From: Xanthobacteraceae bacterium
GTDB taxonomy: Bacteria > Pseudomonadota > Alphaproteobacteria > Rhizobiales > Xanthobacteraceae
Direction of reading: 5' to 3'
Length of the DNA: 64,000 nt
Assembly: GCA_019746135.1 (NCBI GenBank)
Contig: JAIESI010000072.1
Span: 1 to 64,000, forward strand
Part shown: positions 32,318 to 41,885 of the stretch, piece after piece
Position numbering within the stretch: position 1 is the stretch's first letter
Layout of the letters: the number at the start of each line of letters is the position of its first letter
Made by a program: the position numbers and the translations under genes
The notes under the pieces: generated by a model
What the model was told of the DNA's origin: nothing
The model's database searches: none
What the model saw: only the letters and a program-made list of their open reading frames with translations

Positions 32318-33472
32318 ATGCCCCGCAACTCCAGCAAACCCCACCTGCTGACCAAGGCCCAAGCCAGACGCATCTGGCTTCACGCCCAGCGGCTCGACGT
32401 CTCCACGCCCTTCGGTGACGGGCCGGAGGCGACGCGCGCGGCGATCGAACACCTGGGCTACGTGCAGATCGACACCATCAACGTCATTGAGCGGTGCCAC
32501 CATCACATCCTCTGGACGCGCATTCCCGCTTATCGACGCGAGCATCTGCATCGGGCCCAGAGCGTCGACAAGAGCGTATTCGAATACTGGACCCACGCCT
32601 TGTCCTACGTGCCGGCGAAGGATCTGCGCTTTTTCATCGGTGCCATGAAGAAGCACCGGAAGGAGGGTCACAGGTGGGTCGGCTCGGTCAGCAAGGCCGA
32701 TCTACAAAAGGTCCTGACGCTCATCAGGAAGGACGGCGCCCTGACGATCCGCGACATCGACGACGACGTGCTGGTGGAAAAGCAGCATCCCTGGGCCAGC
32801 CGCAAACCGTCGAAGCGGGCGCTGCAGCTCGCCTTCTACACCGGCGTGCTGACGATCAGCGAACGCGACGGCATGCTCAAGACTTATGAAGTCATGGATC
32901 GTCACTTCGGTTGGGACAAGCCGCCCAGGCCGGCTTCGGCGAAGGAGATGTCCGGCTATCTGCTCGACCGCGCGCTCCGCTCACAGGGAATCGTCAGCCT
33001 CGATTCCGTCTGCTATGGCGATGCCAAGAGCAAGCCGGCCGTCCGGCAACTGATCGAATCCCGGGTGCGCCGCGGAGAGCTCGTGCCGGTCGAGCTTGCG
33101 GGCGCAGGCAAGCAGGGGCACTGGGCGCATCCCGATGTGATCGAGGCCGGCGGCCCCGGCTCGGAGCTGGTCCACATCCTCTCGCCGTTCGACCCTCTCA
33201 TCATCCAGCGCAAACGCGCTCACCTCTTCTTCGACTACGAGCATCGCTTCGAGGCTTACGTACCCAAGGAGAAGCGGCTGTTTGGCTATTTCGCCCTGCC
33301 TGTCCTTGTCGGCGACGACATTGCCGCCGCCATCGATCTCAAGACGGACCGCAAGAAGCGGGAATTGCTGGTTCAGAAATGGACATGGATCGGCAACGGC
33401 CGACGGAAAGGATTAAAGAATCGCATCGAGGACGAGTTGCACCGCTTCGAGCGCTTTCAACTCGCGGTGTAA
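32318..33472 (+). CDS. YcaQ/AlkZ-type winged-helix DNA glycosylase
   Basis: 384 residues from the ATG at 32318; the frame upstream overlaps the SnoaL-like gene. The HTH_42 family layout is clear: three winged-helix domains, with LGYVQIDTINVIERCHH near residue 45 containing the QxD catalytic motif of YcaQ-like enzymes that unhook interstrand crosslinks, LSYVPAKDLRFF, and RKKRELLVQKWTWIG at the end. The QxD form is the broad-range E. coli YcaQ type rather than the AlkZ QxQ of Streptomyces. Probably a monocistronic repair gene. Confidence 0.75.
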   Translation: MPRNSSKPHLLTKAQARRIWLHAQRLDVSTPFGDGPEATRAAIEHLGYVQIDTINVIERCHHHILWTRIPAYRREHLHRAQSVDKSVFEYWTHALSYVPAKDLRFFIGAMKKHRKEGHRWVGSVSKADLQKVLTLIRKDGALTIRDIDDDVLVEKQHPWASRKPSKRALQLAFYTGVLTISERDGMLKTYEVMDRHFGWDKPPRPASAKEMSGYLLDRALRSQGIVSLDSVCYGDAKSKPAVRQLIESRVRRGELVPVELAGAGKQGHWAHPDVIEAGGPGSELVHILSPFDPLIIQRKRAHLFFDYEHRFEAYVPKEKRLFGYFALPVLVGDDIAAAIDLKTDRKKRELLVQKWTWIGNGRRKGLKNRIEDELHRFERFQLAV

Positions 33473-33511
33473 GAGCGGCTTCCGATTCGCCGCAAATACG
33501 CGCCGCCCAAG

Positions 33512-34513
33512 TCATTTCACATAAGCGTCGGTGTAGAGCCCATCGTAGGACTTCAGCTTCTCGTCCGGCTTCATCAGCCTCGCTTCGACATTGAAATTGT
33601 CGGCATTCTCCAGCGCCGCGACCGGCACCGCCGCGGTCTGCGGCGTCGAGCGGCGGATGATGTCGACCGACGCAGTCAGAACCGCATCGTCGAAATTGGA
33701 AAACTGCTTCTTCAGCAGCGCAAACAGGCCCTGCGGGTTGTCGCGGATATAGGTCATCGCCTCGCTGAAGGTGCGGCCCATCTTCTCGCACAGCGATTTT
33801 CGCTTCTCGCAGGTCTCGGGCTTCGTCGCCAGCACGTTGAAGGCAAGCGGCACGAGATGCGGCGGGTCGTTACGGCTGCCGCTTGCGACCAGCACGGCAG
33901 TGCCCTCCACCACAGGCTTGCGCGGCCAGGGCAGCACCGTCGAGATGCCGTCGATCGCCTTGGTCTGCATCGCCGCCAGCATGTTGTCGCCGGCCATTGC
34001 GGTGACGCGGATGGTCTCGGGATCGAGCCCGCCGATGATCGCGATGACCCGCAGATAGGCATGCACCACCGAGTTGATGCCGCCCACCGCGAAGGTATGG
34101 CCCTTGAGTATCTGCGCGCGCTTGGCGAGCGGCGCGTTCGGATCGAAGCCTGCGGCTTCGGCGATCTCCTTGCGGATCGACATTTCGACGAACGGCTTGT
34201 CGAAGGTGTTGACCAGCGCCAGGAGCCGCTGGCCCTTGGCCGCCGCACGCGTCAGCGACAGGCCGGAAATCTGACCGAAGTCGGCGCTGCCCGAGATCAC
34301 CGCATTGGTCGAGCCGACGCCGGCGACGACGATGCTCTTGACCTTGAGCCCGTTCTTTTCCCAGAGGCCGAGACCGTCGGCGACATAGCCCGCGGTGAAC
34401 GGAAATCCCACCGCGGGCAGCGCCATGGTCACGTCTTCGAGCGGCTGCGCGGAAAGCGGCGCCGCCGCCGCACTGAGCGCAACGGCGAACGCCGCGAGCG
34501 CGCGCCGCATCAT
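33512..34513 (-). CDS. ABC transporter substrate-binding protein (NMT1/SsuA-like)
   Basis: 333 residues from the ATG at 34513; ATG at 34510 is equally possible, and the start overlaps the stop of the dioxygenase gene. Signal peptide (LAAFAVALSAAAAPLSA). The SsuA/THI5-like fold is shown by LPAVGFPFTAGYVADGLGLW, VVAGVGSTNAVISGSADFG and GHTFAVGGINSVVHAYLR. Such proteins bind aromatic acids, sulfonates or nitrate. No permease or ATPase is adjacent. Coupling to a gentisate-type dioxygenase suggests an aromatic ligand. Confidence 0.75.
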   Translation of the reverse strand: MMRRALAAFAVALSAAAAPLSAQPLEDVTMALPAVGFPFTAGYVADGLGLWEKNGLKVKSIVVAGVGSTNAVISGSADFGQISGLSLTRAAAKGQRLLALVNTFDKPFVEMSIRKEIAEAAGFDPNAPLAKRAQILKGHTFAVGGINSVVHAYLRVIAIIGGLDPETIRVTAMAGDNMLAAMQTKAIDGISTVLPWPRKPVVEGTAVLVASGSRNDPPHLVPLAFNVLATKPETCEKRKSLCEKMGRTFSEAMTYIRDNPQGLFALLKKQFSNFDDAVLTASVDIIRRSTPQTAAVPVAALENADNFNVEARLMKPDEKLKSYDGLYTDAYVK

Positions 34514-35538
34514 CCCACCTGCTCGCGGAAGTAACCGAGCGCCTCCTGCCCGGCGCGGTCGGAATAGCTGAACAGCTCGAGCTCGCTCGTCGCCGCAAAG
34601 CAGTACGGCTGCCACGGCGGCGCGACGAACACGTCGTGCGGGCCGATGCCGAATTCCTGCTCGCCGACCCTGGCAACGCCCTCGCCGCGATGCACGGCGA
34701 ACACCGCGCTTCCGGTCGAACGATAGGTCTGCCCGGAAAATCCCGGAGGCAGCCGTTGCATCGACACCGCCATGGTCGGAAACGGATGCTTGCCGGTGGC
34801 GGGATTGGCGTAACGCAGCTTGAAGCCGTGCGCCGGATGCGGCTTGCCGGCGCGCGCGAGACTGTCGAGCGCGGTGCGCGTGCGCTCGTAAGGATAGATC
34901 AGCACCGGTGTCGAGTGTCCGTCGGAATGAAATTCATCCGGGATGAGACTCATGCCGTACACCGAGATCGACTCGCCCTCGGGCCGGTCGAGCGGCTGCT
35001 TCTCCTCCGGGTAAGGCTCGTAGAACGCAGCACCAAAGAAGCGCGCGAACGGCGTGTCGAGCCCGTCGAGCCACACCACCGGCGCGGTGCCGTGATTGCC
35101 GTGATCATGCCAGGCCCAGGCCGGCGTCACCACGAAGTCGCCGGGCCGCATCGGCAGCTTCTCGCCCGCGACCGCGGTGTAGGCGCCCTCGCCTTCGACG
35201 ATGAAGCGCAGCGCGCTCGGCGTGTGGCGATGCGACGGCGCGACCTCGCCGGGCAGAATGATCTGCAAGCCCGCGAACAGGGAGTCGCAGATAAACGTGG
35301 TGCCGCGCAGAGTTGGATTTTCCAGACACAGCACGCGGCGCGAGGCCTCCTTCTTGGTGACCATCTCGCAGGCGCGGATGAGCTGCGGCCGCACCTCGGC
35401 GTAGCTCCAGTGCGCCGGCACACATTGGGTGCCGGGCTTGAGTCCGCCGACCCGCTCCCAGAGCGGGAACAGGCTCATGTCCTTCACCTCGTCGACGAAG
35501 CGCCCGTAGTCGGAATTGGCTCGGCTGACGACTGCCAT
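34510..35538 (-). CDS. Gentisate 1,2-dioxygenase-like bicupin
   Basis: 342 residues with two cupin domains. The N-terminal cupin carries the Fe(II) ligands in GEVAPSHRHTPSALRFIVEG and WAWHDHGNHG; the C-terminal cupin (ATGKHPFPTMAVSMQRLPPG, HRGEGVARVGEQEFGIGPHDVF) lacks the second metal site, as in gentisate, salicylate and 1-hydroxy-2-naphthoate dioxygenases. These open the aromatic ring with O2. Start ATG at 35538. The following binding-protein gene overlaps its stop. The exact substrate cannot be read from sequence. Confidence 0.8.
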   Translation of the reverse strand: MAVVSRANSDYGRFVDEVKDMSLFPLWERVGGLKPGTQCVPAHWSYAEVRPQLIRACEMVTKKEASRRVLCLENPTLRGTTFICDSLFAGLQIILPGEVAPSHRHTPSALRFIVEGEGAYTAVAGEKLPMRPGDFVVTPAWAWHDHGNHGTAPVVWLDGLDTPFARFFGAAFYEPYPEEKQPLDRPEGESISVYGMSLIPDEFHSDGHSTPVLIYPYERTRTALDSLARAGKPHPAHGFKLRYANPATGKHPFPTMAVSMQRLPPGFSGQTYRSTGSAVFAVHRGEGVARVGEQEFGIGPHDVFVAPPWQPYCFAATSELELFSYSDRAGQEALGYFREQVG

Positions 35539-35668
35539 GAAAGGCTCCCGGGGACTTGTTTTGGAACGGCAAGCAACTGTCCCGCGCCGACCGCGGGAGC
35601 GTCAACCGGTATTAAGCGACCGGTAACCTTAACGGGATACTGTCATGCCCGTGAACAGCGTGAGCAGT

Positions 35669-36163
35669 ATGCGCAAAGTCGTCATCCTCGTCGCCGCACT
35701 CGCCGTCCCCGCCGCCGCCTATGCCATGAAGGCAGCACCGAAGCAGCCGCTCTGCTTCGCCAGCGGCGCCTCCACATACCAGATCGTCGCGAGCGCCACG
35801 GCGCCCGACTATCGCATCCGAATCGACGCGGAAGCAGCCCGGCCCGACCTGCGCATGCAGCTTGTCGACCGCGCCGAGAACGCCGATTTCGTCCTGGTCG
35901 ACGACTTCAGCGGCAACGAGCCCAGCACCTGCAAGTCCGCGACGCCGATCCGCACCGTCACGCTGGACGCGGCCGCCGGCACGCCCGACGTCACGGTGCA
36001 CCTGTCCGCCGACGCCAAGGGCGCGGACTATCGGCTCTACGTCCATTCCGCCCGCTTTTCGCAGCGGGACGCAGCCGCGCTGCTCGCCGCCATGTGGAAG
36101 GCCGACCAGAGCCGCCAGGTCGCTTGGTCGTCAGGTCGCCCGGACCCCGCGCTGAAGCGCTGA
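35669..36163 (+). CDS. Secreted hypothetical protein
   Basis: 164 residues from the ATG at 35669 (an ATG at 35645 would add eight residues before the signal peptide). Signal peptide MRKVVILVAALAVPAAAYA. The mature part is a small beta-rich domain with two Cys (QPLCFASG, PSTCKSA). No family recognised. It is divergent from the dioxygenase gene and 189 bp upstream of the hybrid kinase gene. Confidence 0.6.
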   Translation: MRKVVILVAALAVPAAAYAMKAAPKQPLCFASGASTYQIVASATAPDYRIRIDAEAARPDLRMQLVDRAENADFVLVDDFSGNEPSTCKSATPIRTVTLDAAAGTPDVTVHLSADAKGADYRLYVHSARFSQRDAAALLAAMWKADQSRQVAWSSGRPDPALKR

Positions 36164-36352
36164 CAATAACGCGCCTGGTGTCGCGGCCGGCGGCGTTAAC
36201 TCCCGGTCAACCAGCATCATCATTCTGACTGCCGCATAACGGGGATTTACAAATTCCCCGCCCATCATCCCCCGGGACAAGGTTCAGGGGCCGTTCGAAA
36301 CGCGCGCAAGAATTCGCGACGCCGGACGTGCGGGGGCAAGGGCAGGCTTTCG

Positions 36353-38629
36353 ATGCAGGTTCGTCCGATCACGGGCATGCCACGCCCGGCCTATCGCGTC
36401 GTCTGGCGCTTATCGCTCGCCGTGCTGCGCTGGACCTTCATCGCCATCGGCGCGGTCGCCGCCGCATCGATCACGTTCGTGTCGATATTTCAGGCCAACC
36501 AGGGCTTCTACGATCCCTATTCGTATGCGATCGGGGTCGCCGGGCTGTTTTCGATGGCCTGCGGCGTCATCCTCATGCTGCTGACCCGCAACGGCCGGCT
36601 GCGGATGGAGTTGCGCAGCGCCAAGGCGCGTTGCGAAGCCCTGGCCGACAGCACCTGGGAGCTCAAGGAAGCCGAAGCTAGGGCGACGAGTCTCCTTGAA
36701 GCCCAAGGCGATGTGATCGTCCGCCGCGACAAGGACGGCCGCATCACCTACGCCAACGACGCCTATTGCGCGCTCGCGCGGCAGTCGCGCGAAGCGCTGC
36801 TCGGCACGACCGCGGGCCTGCCGTCGATCCGGCACGGCCGCGACAGCGTGCTGGCCGACGGCACGCACCTGCACGACCAGCAGATCCAGACGCCTGCGGG
36901 CCCGCGCTGGCTCGCCTGGCGCGATGTCGTGGTCTGGGCCGAGCCGGCGGACTGCGCCGAGGTGCAGAGCGTCGGCCGCGACGTCACCGACCGGATGGAG
37001 GCGGAGCAGGCGCTGGCCGAAGCGCGCGACGCCGCCGAAGCCGCAAGCCGCGCCAAGTCGCGCTTTCTGGCGATGGTGTCGCACGAGATCCGCACGCCGC
37101 TGAACGGCATCCTCGGCATGGCGCAGCTGCTGCGCGACACGCAGCTCACGCCGGAGCAGACAACCTATGTCAAGGCGACGACGACATCCGGTGAGGCGCT
37201 GCTGTCGCTGATCGAGGAGATTCTCGACTTCTCCAAGATCGAGGCCGGCAAGCTCGAGCTTGCCGCCGAACCGCTGGCGCTCACCGCGCTGATCGAGGAC
37301 GTGGTCGAGCTGATGAGCCCGCGCGCGCAGGCCAAGGGCCTCGAAATCGCCGCCGACGTCGACGAGCGCCTGCCCGAGCGGGTGCTGGGCGACGCCACGC
37401 GCCTGCGGCAGGTGCTGCTCAATCTCACCGGCAACGCCATCAAGTTCACCGAGACCGGCGGCGTCAGCGTCACCGTCGAGGCCGGCACCCGGGAGGAGGA
37501 GATCGCGTTCGCCGTGCGCGACACCGGCATCGGCATCGCCGCGGACCAATTGGCGCGGATCTTCCACGAGTTCGAGCAGGCCGAGGGCGGCGCGAACCGG
37601 AAGTTCGGCGGCACGGGCCTGGGCCTCGCCATCTCGCGCCGCATCGTCGAGCGCATGGGCGGGCGCATCGAGGTCGAAAGCGTGCTCGGCCGCGGCTCGA
37701 CGTTCCGTGCGTTCATTCCCTTGCCGGAAACCGAAGGCTCGGATGTGCTGCGGTTCGTCCCGCCGGCGCTCGAAGGCCATGCCGCGCTGATGATTTCGCC
37801 GCCGACGGTCGAGGCCTGCATGATCAAGCGGCGGCTGACGCGCTGGGGAGCGAAGGTGGACCGCGCGGCGGCAAGCCTCGCCGCCGATATCATCGCGGAG
37901 CAGCGCTGGGACGCGGTGCTGGTCGATCATTCGGTCGGCGCGGACGCCGCCGCGGCGATCGCCAGGGCTGCGCGGGACAATGTCGCGCGGCGGATCGTGC
38001 TGATCACGCCCGGCGAACGCTCCCGCCTGCCGGCGCTCAAGGAGGCGGGCTTCAGCGGCTATCTGGTCAAGCCGGTGCGGTCCTCGTCGCTCAAGTCGCA
38101 GCTTTCCACAGCGCCCGACTTCGACAGCACGCCGCAGGCGCCGGAGCCTGAAACCACAGGCGCCGCGGAAGCACCGGCGGTCCCCGCCAATCCTTCCGTT
38201 GCCAATCCTTCCGCTACCAACCCTTCGCTTGCGGTGCTGGTCGCCGAGGACAACGACATCAACGCGTTGCTGACGCGCTCGCTGCTGACCCGGCTCGACC
38301 ACCATCCGGAGATCGCCGCCGACGGCGCGGCCGCCATCGACTGCTGGCAGGCCGCGCGCGACGCCGGCAAGCCCTACGACCTCATCCTGATGGATGTGCA
38401 CATGCCGGGCATCGACGGCCTCGAAGCCGCCCGCCGCATCCGCGCCATCGAAGCCGAAAGCGGCAGCCCGCGCACGCGCATCATCGCGCTCACCGCCAAT
38501 GCTTTTGATGAGGACCGCGAAGCCTGTCTTGCCGCCGGCATGGATGGCTTCCTGGTGAAGCCGCTCGGTCGCGAGCGGCTTGCCGCGGTTCTGGCGGAGC
38601 AGACTGGCAAGGCGTCGGCTGCGGCTTAG
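36353..38629 (+). CDS. Membrane hybrid histidine kinase (PAS-HisKA-HATPase-REC-REC)
   Basis: 758 residues. Two N-terminal membrane helices (about 20-46 and 58-77), a short coiled coil, a PAS-like domain (about 110-215), HisKA with the phosphorylated His at H244 (AMVSHEIRTPLNGILG), HATPase_c with N-box LLNLTGNAIKF and G-boxes DTGIGIA and GGTGLGLAIS, a degenerate receiver-like domain (about 470-590) and a canonical receiver (LAVLVAEDNDIN, DLILMDVHMPGIDG). No dedicated response regulator is next to it. The 741-residue frame opposite it is an antisense shadow. Confidence 0.88.
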   Translation: MQVRPITGMPRPAYRVVWRLSLAVLRWTFIAIGAVAAASITFVSIFQANQGFYDPYSYAIGVAGLFSMACGVILMLLTRNGRLRMELRSAKARCEALADSTWELKEAEARATSLLEAQGDVIVRRDKDGRITYANDAYCALARQSREALLGTTAGLPSIRHGRDSVLADGTHLHDQQIQTPAGPRWLAWRDVVVWAEPADCAEVQSVGRDVTDRMEAEQALAEARDAAEAASRAKSRFLAMVSHEIRTPLNGILGMAQLLRDTQLTPEQTTYVKATTTSGEALLSLIEEILDFSKIEAGKLELAAEPLALTALIEDVVELMSPRAQAKGLEIAADVDERLPERVLGDATRLRQVLLNLTGNAIKFTETGGVSVTVEAGTREEEIAFAVRDTGIGIAADQLARIFHEFEQAEGGANRKFGGTGLGLAISRRIVERMGGRIEVESVLGRGSTFRAFIPLPETEGSDVLRFVPPALEGHAALMISPPTVEACMIKRRLTRWGAKVDRAAASLAADIIAEQRWDAVLVDHSVGADAAAAIARAARDNVARRIVLITPGERSRLPALKEAGFSGYLVKPVRSSSLKSQLSTAPDFDSTPQAPEPETTGAAEAPAVPANPSVANPSATNPSLAVLVAEDNDINALLTRSLLTRLDHHPEIAADGAAAIDCWQAARDAGKPYDLILMDVHMPGIDGLEAARRIRAIEAESGSPRTRIIALTANAFDEDREACLAAGMDGFLVKPLGRERLAAVLAEQTGKASAAA

Positions 38630-38660
38630 CAGCATTTCCCGCTAGCACGGAATCAATCGC

Positions 38661-38743
38661 CGTCATGCCCGCGCTTGTCGCGGGCATCCACGCCTTGGCT
38701 ACGAGGCAAGGCGTGGATGGCCGGGACAAGCCCGGCCATGACG
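38661..38743. repeat. Long imperfect palindrome, intergenic repeat
   Basis: CGTCATGCCCGCGCTTGTC...CATCCACGCCTTG and its inverted partner CAAGGCGTGGATGG...GACAAGCCCGGCCATGACG span 83 bp between the convergent hybrid-kinase and coaA genes. Such palindromes are common in Bradyrhizobium-type genomes. It may end transcription from both sides. Confidence 0.7.
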
Positions 38744-38777
38744 TTGATAGGTTGGTGCGGTCCAACGGGAAGGTGCT

Positions 38778-39731
38778 TTAGAGCCTGCGCAGCGCCACGC
38801 CCTCGATCATGTGGTTGGCGCTCTTCTTCAGGATCAGATCGGCGCGCGGCCGGGTCGGCAGGATGTTCTCGTGCAGGTTGACGAGATTGATGCGCTCCCA
38901 GATCGAGGTCGCGGTCGCCGCCGCCTCTTCATCGCTGAGCTTGGAATAGCGATGGAAGTAGGACTTGGGGTCGCGGAACGCGGTCCCGCGCAGCGTCAGG
39001 AAACGGTCGACGTACCAGTGCTTGAGCACGTCCTCGTCGGCGTCGAGATAGACCGAGAAATCGAAGAAGTCGGAGACATAGGGGATCGCCTTGCCGTCGC
39101 GCGGCAGGCGGCCGGTCTGCAGCACGTTGAGCCCTTCGACGATCAGGATGTCCGGATGATCGACCTCGATCCACTGGTTCGGCATCACGTCATAGACGAG
39201 GTGCGAATAGATCGGCGCCCGCACCGGGCGGCGCCCGGCCTTCACGTCGGAGAGAAACAACAGCAGCGCCGGCAGGTCGTAGCTTTCCGGGAAGCCCTTC
39301 TTCTCCATCAGCCCTTCGCGCTCCAGCACCGCGTTGGGCAGCAGGAAGCCATCGGTGGTGACGAGATCGACCTTGGGCACATTGGTCCAGCGTGCCAGCA
39401 GCGCCTGAAGCACGCGCGCGGTGGTCGACTTGCCGACCGCGACCGAACCCGCGACGCCGATGATGTAGGGCATCTTCGCGTCCTCGCCGCCGAGGAAGCG
39501 CTGCTGCGCGCGATGCAACCGCTGCGTCGCCGCGACGTAGAGCGACAGCAGCCGCGACAGCGGCAGGTAGATGTCCTCGACCTCCAGCATGTCGAGCCGG
39601 TCGTGCAGCGAGCGCAGCCGGTTCACCTCGTCGGACGACAGCGTCATCGGCATGTCGGCGCGCAGCGCCGCCCACTCCGACCGCGTGTAGGTCAGGTAAG
39701 GCGACAGTCCGTCGTCGACGCGCTGTTCCAT
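38778..39731 (-). CDS. coaA: Pantothenate kinase, type I
   Basis: 317 residues, the full CoaA length. Catalyses ATP-dependent phosphorylation of pantothenate, the first and controlling step of CoA synthesis. P-loop [17 protein letters not shown] near residue 97, then [30 protein letters not shown] and [14 protein letters not shown], all typical of the bacterial type I enzyme. It is 6 bp downstream of hisE on the minus strand, the usual hisFE-coaA order of the group. Confidence 0.95.
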   Translation of the reverse strand: MEQRVDDGLSPYLTYTRSEWAALRADMPMTLSSDEVNRLRSLHDRLDMLEVEDIYLPLSRLLSLYVAATQRLHRAQQRFLGGEDAKMPYIIGVAGSVAVGKSTTARVLQALLARWTNVPKVDLVTTDGFLLPNAVLEREGLMEKKGFPESYDLPALLLFLSDVKAGRRPVRAPIYSHLVYDVMPNQWIEVDHPDILIVEGLNVLQTGRLPRDGKAIPYVSDFFDFSVYLDADEDVLKHWYVDRFLTLRGTAFRDPKSYFHRYSKLSDEEAAATATSIWERINLVNLHENILPTRPRADLILKKSANHMIEGVALRRL

Positions 39732-39737
39732 TCGAGC

Positions 39738-40061
39738 CTACTCGCGCAGACGCGACGCCTTCTCTTCAAGTCCCGATTTCTTGGTGCGCGTCTCGAGCAG
39801 CGCCTCGACCTCGGCAAGCGGGACGCCGCGGGCATGCAGCATGACCAGAAGATGGTAGAGCACGTCGGCCGCCTCGCCGATCACGCGGTCGCGATCCTCA
39901 CTGGTCACGGCGATCACCGCCTCGACCGCCTCCTCGCCGAACTTCTTGGCACAATGCGACAGCCCCTTGTCGAGCAGCTTGCGGGTGTAGGACAGATCGG
40001 CCGGCGCGGAGGCGCGGTCGTTGATGCGTTGTTCGAGATCGGCCAGGGTGAACTTGCTCAT
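39738..40061 (-). CDS. hisE: Phosphoribosyl-ATP pyrophosphatase HisE
   Basis: 107-residue MazG-fold enzyme that hydrolyses phosphoribosyl-ATP to phosphoribosyl-AMP, step 2 of histidine synthesis. Motifs KFGEEAVEAVIAVTSEDRDRVIGEAADVLYHLLVML hold the Mg-binding EExxE/ExxD pattern. Start ATG at 40061. It is separated from hisF by a plus-strand isomerase gene, so the two his genes are not directly adjacent here. Confidence 0.93.
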   Translation of the reverse strand: MSKFTLADLEQRINDRASAPADLSYTRKLLDKGLSHCAKKFGEEAVEAVIAVTSEDRDRVIGEAADVLYHLLVMLHARGVPLAEVEALLETRTKKSGLEEKASRLRE

Positions 40062-40210
40062 AGGCCTGAAATAGCACCTCTTCCCGCAAGCCGGGAGTCA
40101 TGTTCGCAAAGCAGAAGTCTTGCCCCGGCACTTGGTTGACGCGCCGGACGCAGCCCTGCAGTTGCCCGGCCGGTGCTGAACGCCTCGACGATTGCCGCTA
40201 GCATAGCCGG

Positions 40211-40861
40211 ATGCCGCCAGTCCTCGACTTCTGGTTCGACTTCGCCTCGACCTACTCCTACCCGGCCGCGGTCCGCATCGGGCGGCTCGCCACCGAGGCC
40301 GGCGTGCAGGTCCGGTTCCGGCCGTTCCTGCTCGGACCGATCTTCAAGGCACAGGGCTGGGACACCTCACCGTTCAACCTCTATCCGGCCAAGGGCCGCC
40401 ACATGTGGCGCGACCTGGAGCGGCTGTGCGAGGACTTAGGGTTGCCGTTTTGCAGGCCGGAGCCGTTTCCTCAGAACAGCCTGCTGGCGGCACGCGTCGC
40501 GCTGGCGGGCATGGGCCAAGGCTTGGGCCAGGGCTTGGGCCAGGGCTTGGGCCAGGGCTGGGGCCAGGGCTGGGGCGAAGCGTTCTCCGTTGCGGTCTAT
40601 CGCGCGCAGTTCGCGGAAGGCCGCAGGATCGATGAGCCGGCGACGCTTGTCGCGATCCTGTCGGGCCTGAATGTCGACGCGAAGGCCGCACTCGACCGGG
40701 CCCAGTCGGACGACAACAAGCTGCGGCTTCGCGCCGAGACCGAGGAAGCGCAGCGGCTCGGCGTGTTCGGCGCGCCGACCTTCACCACCGCGGGCGGCGA
40801 GCTGTTCTGGGGCAACGACCGGCTGGAGCAGGCGCTGCGCTGGGCGAAGCGGGGATCGTAG
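40211..40861 (+). CDS. 2-hydroxychromene-2-carboxylate isomerase-like (DsbA-fold) protein
   Basis: 216 residues of the HCCA isomerase/kappa-GST family: FWFDFASTYSYPAAVRIGRL near the N-terminus (family Ser at the catalytic position), FRPFLLGPIF, WGEAFSVAVYRAQFAEGR and GVFGAPTFTTAGGELFWGNDRL at the end. The insertion at residues 102-121 is five copies of Gly-Gln-Gly-(Leu/Trp), coded by a 12-bp tandem repeat, in a helix linker that is normally short. The gene lies opposite to hisE and hisF. Glutathione-dependent isomerase or disulphide chemistry is likely. Confidence 0.8.
   Translation: MPPVLDFWFDFASTYSYPAAVRIGRLATEAGVQVRFRPFLLGPIFKAQGWDTSPFNLYPAKGRHMWRDLERLCEDLGLPFCRPEPFPQNSLLAARVALAGMGQGLGQGLGQGLGQGWGQGWGEAFSVAVYRAQFAEGRRIDEPATLVAILSGLNVDAKAALDRAQSDDNKLRLRAETEEAQRLGVFGAPTFTTAGGELFWGNDRLEQALRWAKRGS
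40514..40573 (+). repeat. 12-bp in-frame tandem repeat (5 units)
   Basis: Five units of GGCCAGGGCTTG, with the first unit CAA for CAG and the last two ending TGG. They code (GQGL)3(GQGW)2 inside the isomerase gene. Unit length keeps the frame, so copy number could change without breaking the protein. Confidence 0.85.
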
Positions 40862-40865
40862 ATGT

Positions 40866-40951
40866 CGTGTCCCGGGCGCTCTGCAGCACCATAAGCGCGT
40901 TAACGCGCGTCTTCGACGCACTATGGTGATGCAGTGCAGACCCGGGACACG
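40866..40951. repeat. Palindromic intergenic element with 38-bp core
   Basis: CGTGTCCCGGG (40866-40876) and CCCGGGACACG (40941-40951) are the outer arms; the 38-bp core at 40889-40926 (CCATAAGCGCG...CTATGG) recurs at 56947-56984 with two changes. It lies between the convergent isomerase and hisF ends and could act as a terminator. Confidence 0.7.
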
Positions 40952-40974
40952 TGGCGCACCGTCGGCACAATCCC

Positions 40975-41751
40975 TCAAGGATCGAGCCGCATCGGCAGCC
41001 CGGCCTTCGCCATATACTGCTTGGCCTCGCGCACCGTGTGCTCGCCGAAGTGAAAGATCGACGCCGCCAGCACCGCGGTGGCATGGCCGTCGCGGATGCC
41101 GGCGACCAGATGATCGAGATTGCCGACGCCGCCCGAGGCGATCACCGGCACCGGCACGGCGTCCGCGACCGCCCGGGTGAGCGCAATGTCGAAGCCCGAC
41201 CTGGTGCCGTCGCGGTCCATCGACGTGAGCAGGATCTCGCCTGCGCCGAGCGACACCACCTCGCGGGCATAGTCGATGGCGTCAAGACCGGTCGGCTTGC
41301 GGCCGCCGTGGGTAAAAATCTCCCACCGGTCGTTCTCGCCCGGCCGCGAGACCTTCTTGGCGTCGATCGCCACCACAATGCACTGGTCGCCGAACTTCTC
41401 CGCCGCCTCCTTGACGAAGGCGCGGCGGGTCACCGCCGCGGTGTTGATCGACACCTTGTCGGCACCGCAGGTCAAAAGCTTGCGGATGTCGTCGGTGGTC
41501 CGCACGCCGCCGCCGACCGTCAGCGGCATGAAGCAGGCCTCGGCCGTGCGCTGCACCACGTCGAAGATGGTGTCGCGGTTCTCATGGCTCGCGGTGATGT
41601 CGAGAAAGCACAATTCGTCCGCGCCGGCCGCGTCGTAGGCGATCGCGGCTTCGACCGGATCGCCGGCGTCGCGCAGGTTGACGAAATTGACGCCCTTGAC
41701 CACGCGGCCGTCTTTCACGTCGAGACAGGGAATGACGCGGACCTTGAACAT
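40975..41751 (-). CDS. hisF: Imidazole glycerol phosphate synthase cyclase subunit HisF
   Basis: 258 residues from the ATG at 41751 (the frame upstream to 41868 is non-coding). TIM barrel with both catalytic Asp motifs: [18 protein letters not shown] at the N-terminus and [14 protein letters not shown]. Together with HisH it makes IGP and AICAR. Normally directly behind hisA; here 5.3 kb of foreign genes separate them, although both stay on the minus strand. Confidence 0.95.
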   Translation of the reverse strand: MFKVRVIPCLDVKDGRVVKGVNFVNLRDAGDPVEAAIAYDAAGADELCFLDITASHENRDTIFDVVQRTAEACFMPLTVGGGVRTTDDIRKLLTCGADKVSINTAAVTRRAFVKEAAEKFGDQCIVVAIDAKKVSRPGENDRWEIFTHGGRKPTGLDAIDYAREVVSLGAGEILLTSMDRDGTRSGFDIALTRAVADAVPVPVIASGGVGNLDHLVAGIRDGHATAVLAASIFHFGEHTVREAKQYMAKAGLPMRLDP

Positions 41752-41885
41752 GCCGCCGGACCTATGCCAATGAAAGCGCAGGAATATTCGGTTCGCGCGC
41801 AGGAACTTCCGGCGCGGTATACACGGTGCGCGCCGCGGCGGCCAGTGTCGATGCCGGCGGCCCATCACAGGTCAAGGGTTCGGGC

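Noticed and set aside
36410-38635. 741-residue open frame on the minus strand
   Set aside because: It is the antisense of the hybrid kinase gene; high-GC codon bias opens long shadow frames. The plus strand has clear HisKA, HATPase and REC motifs.
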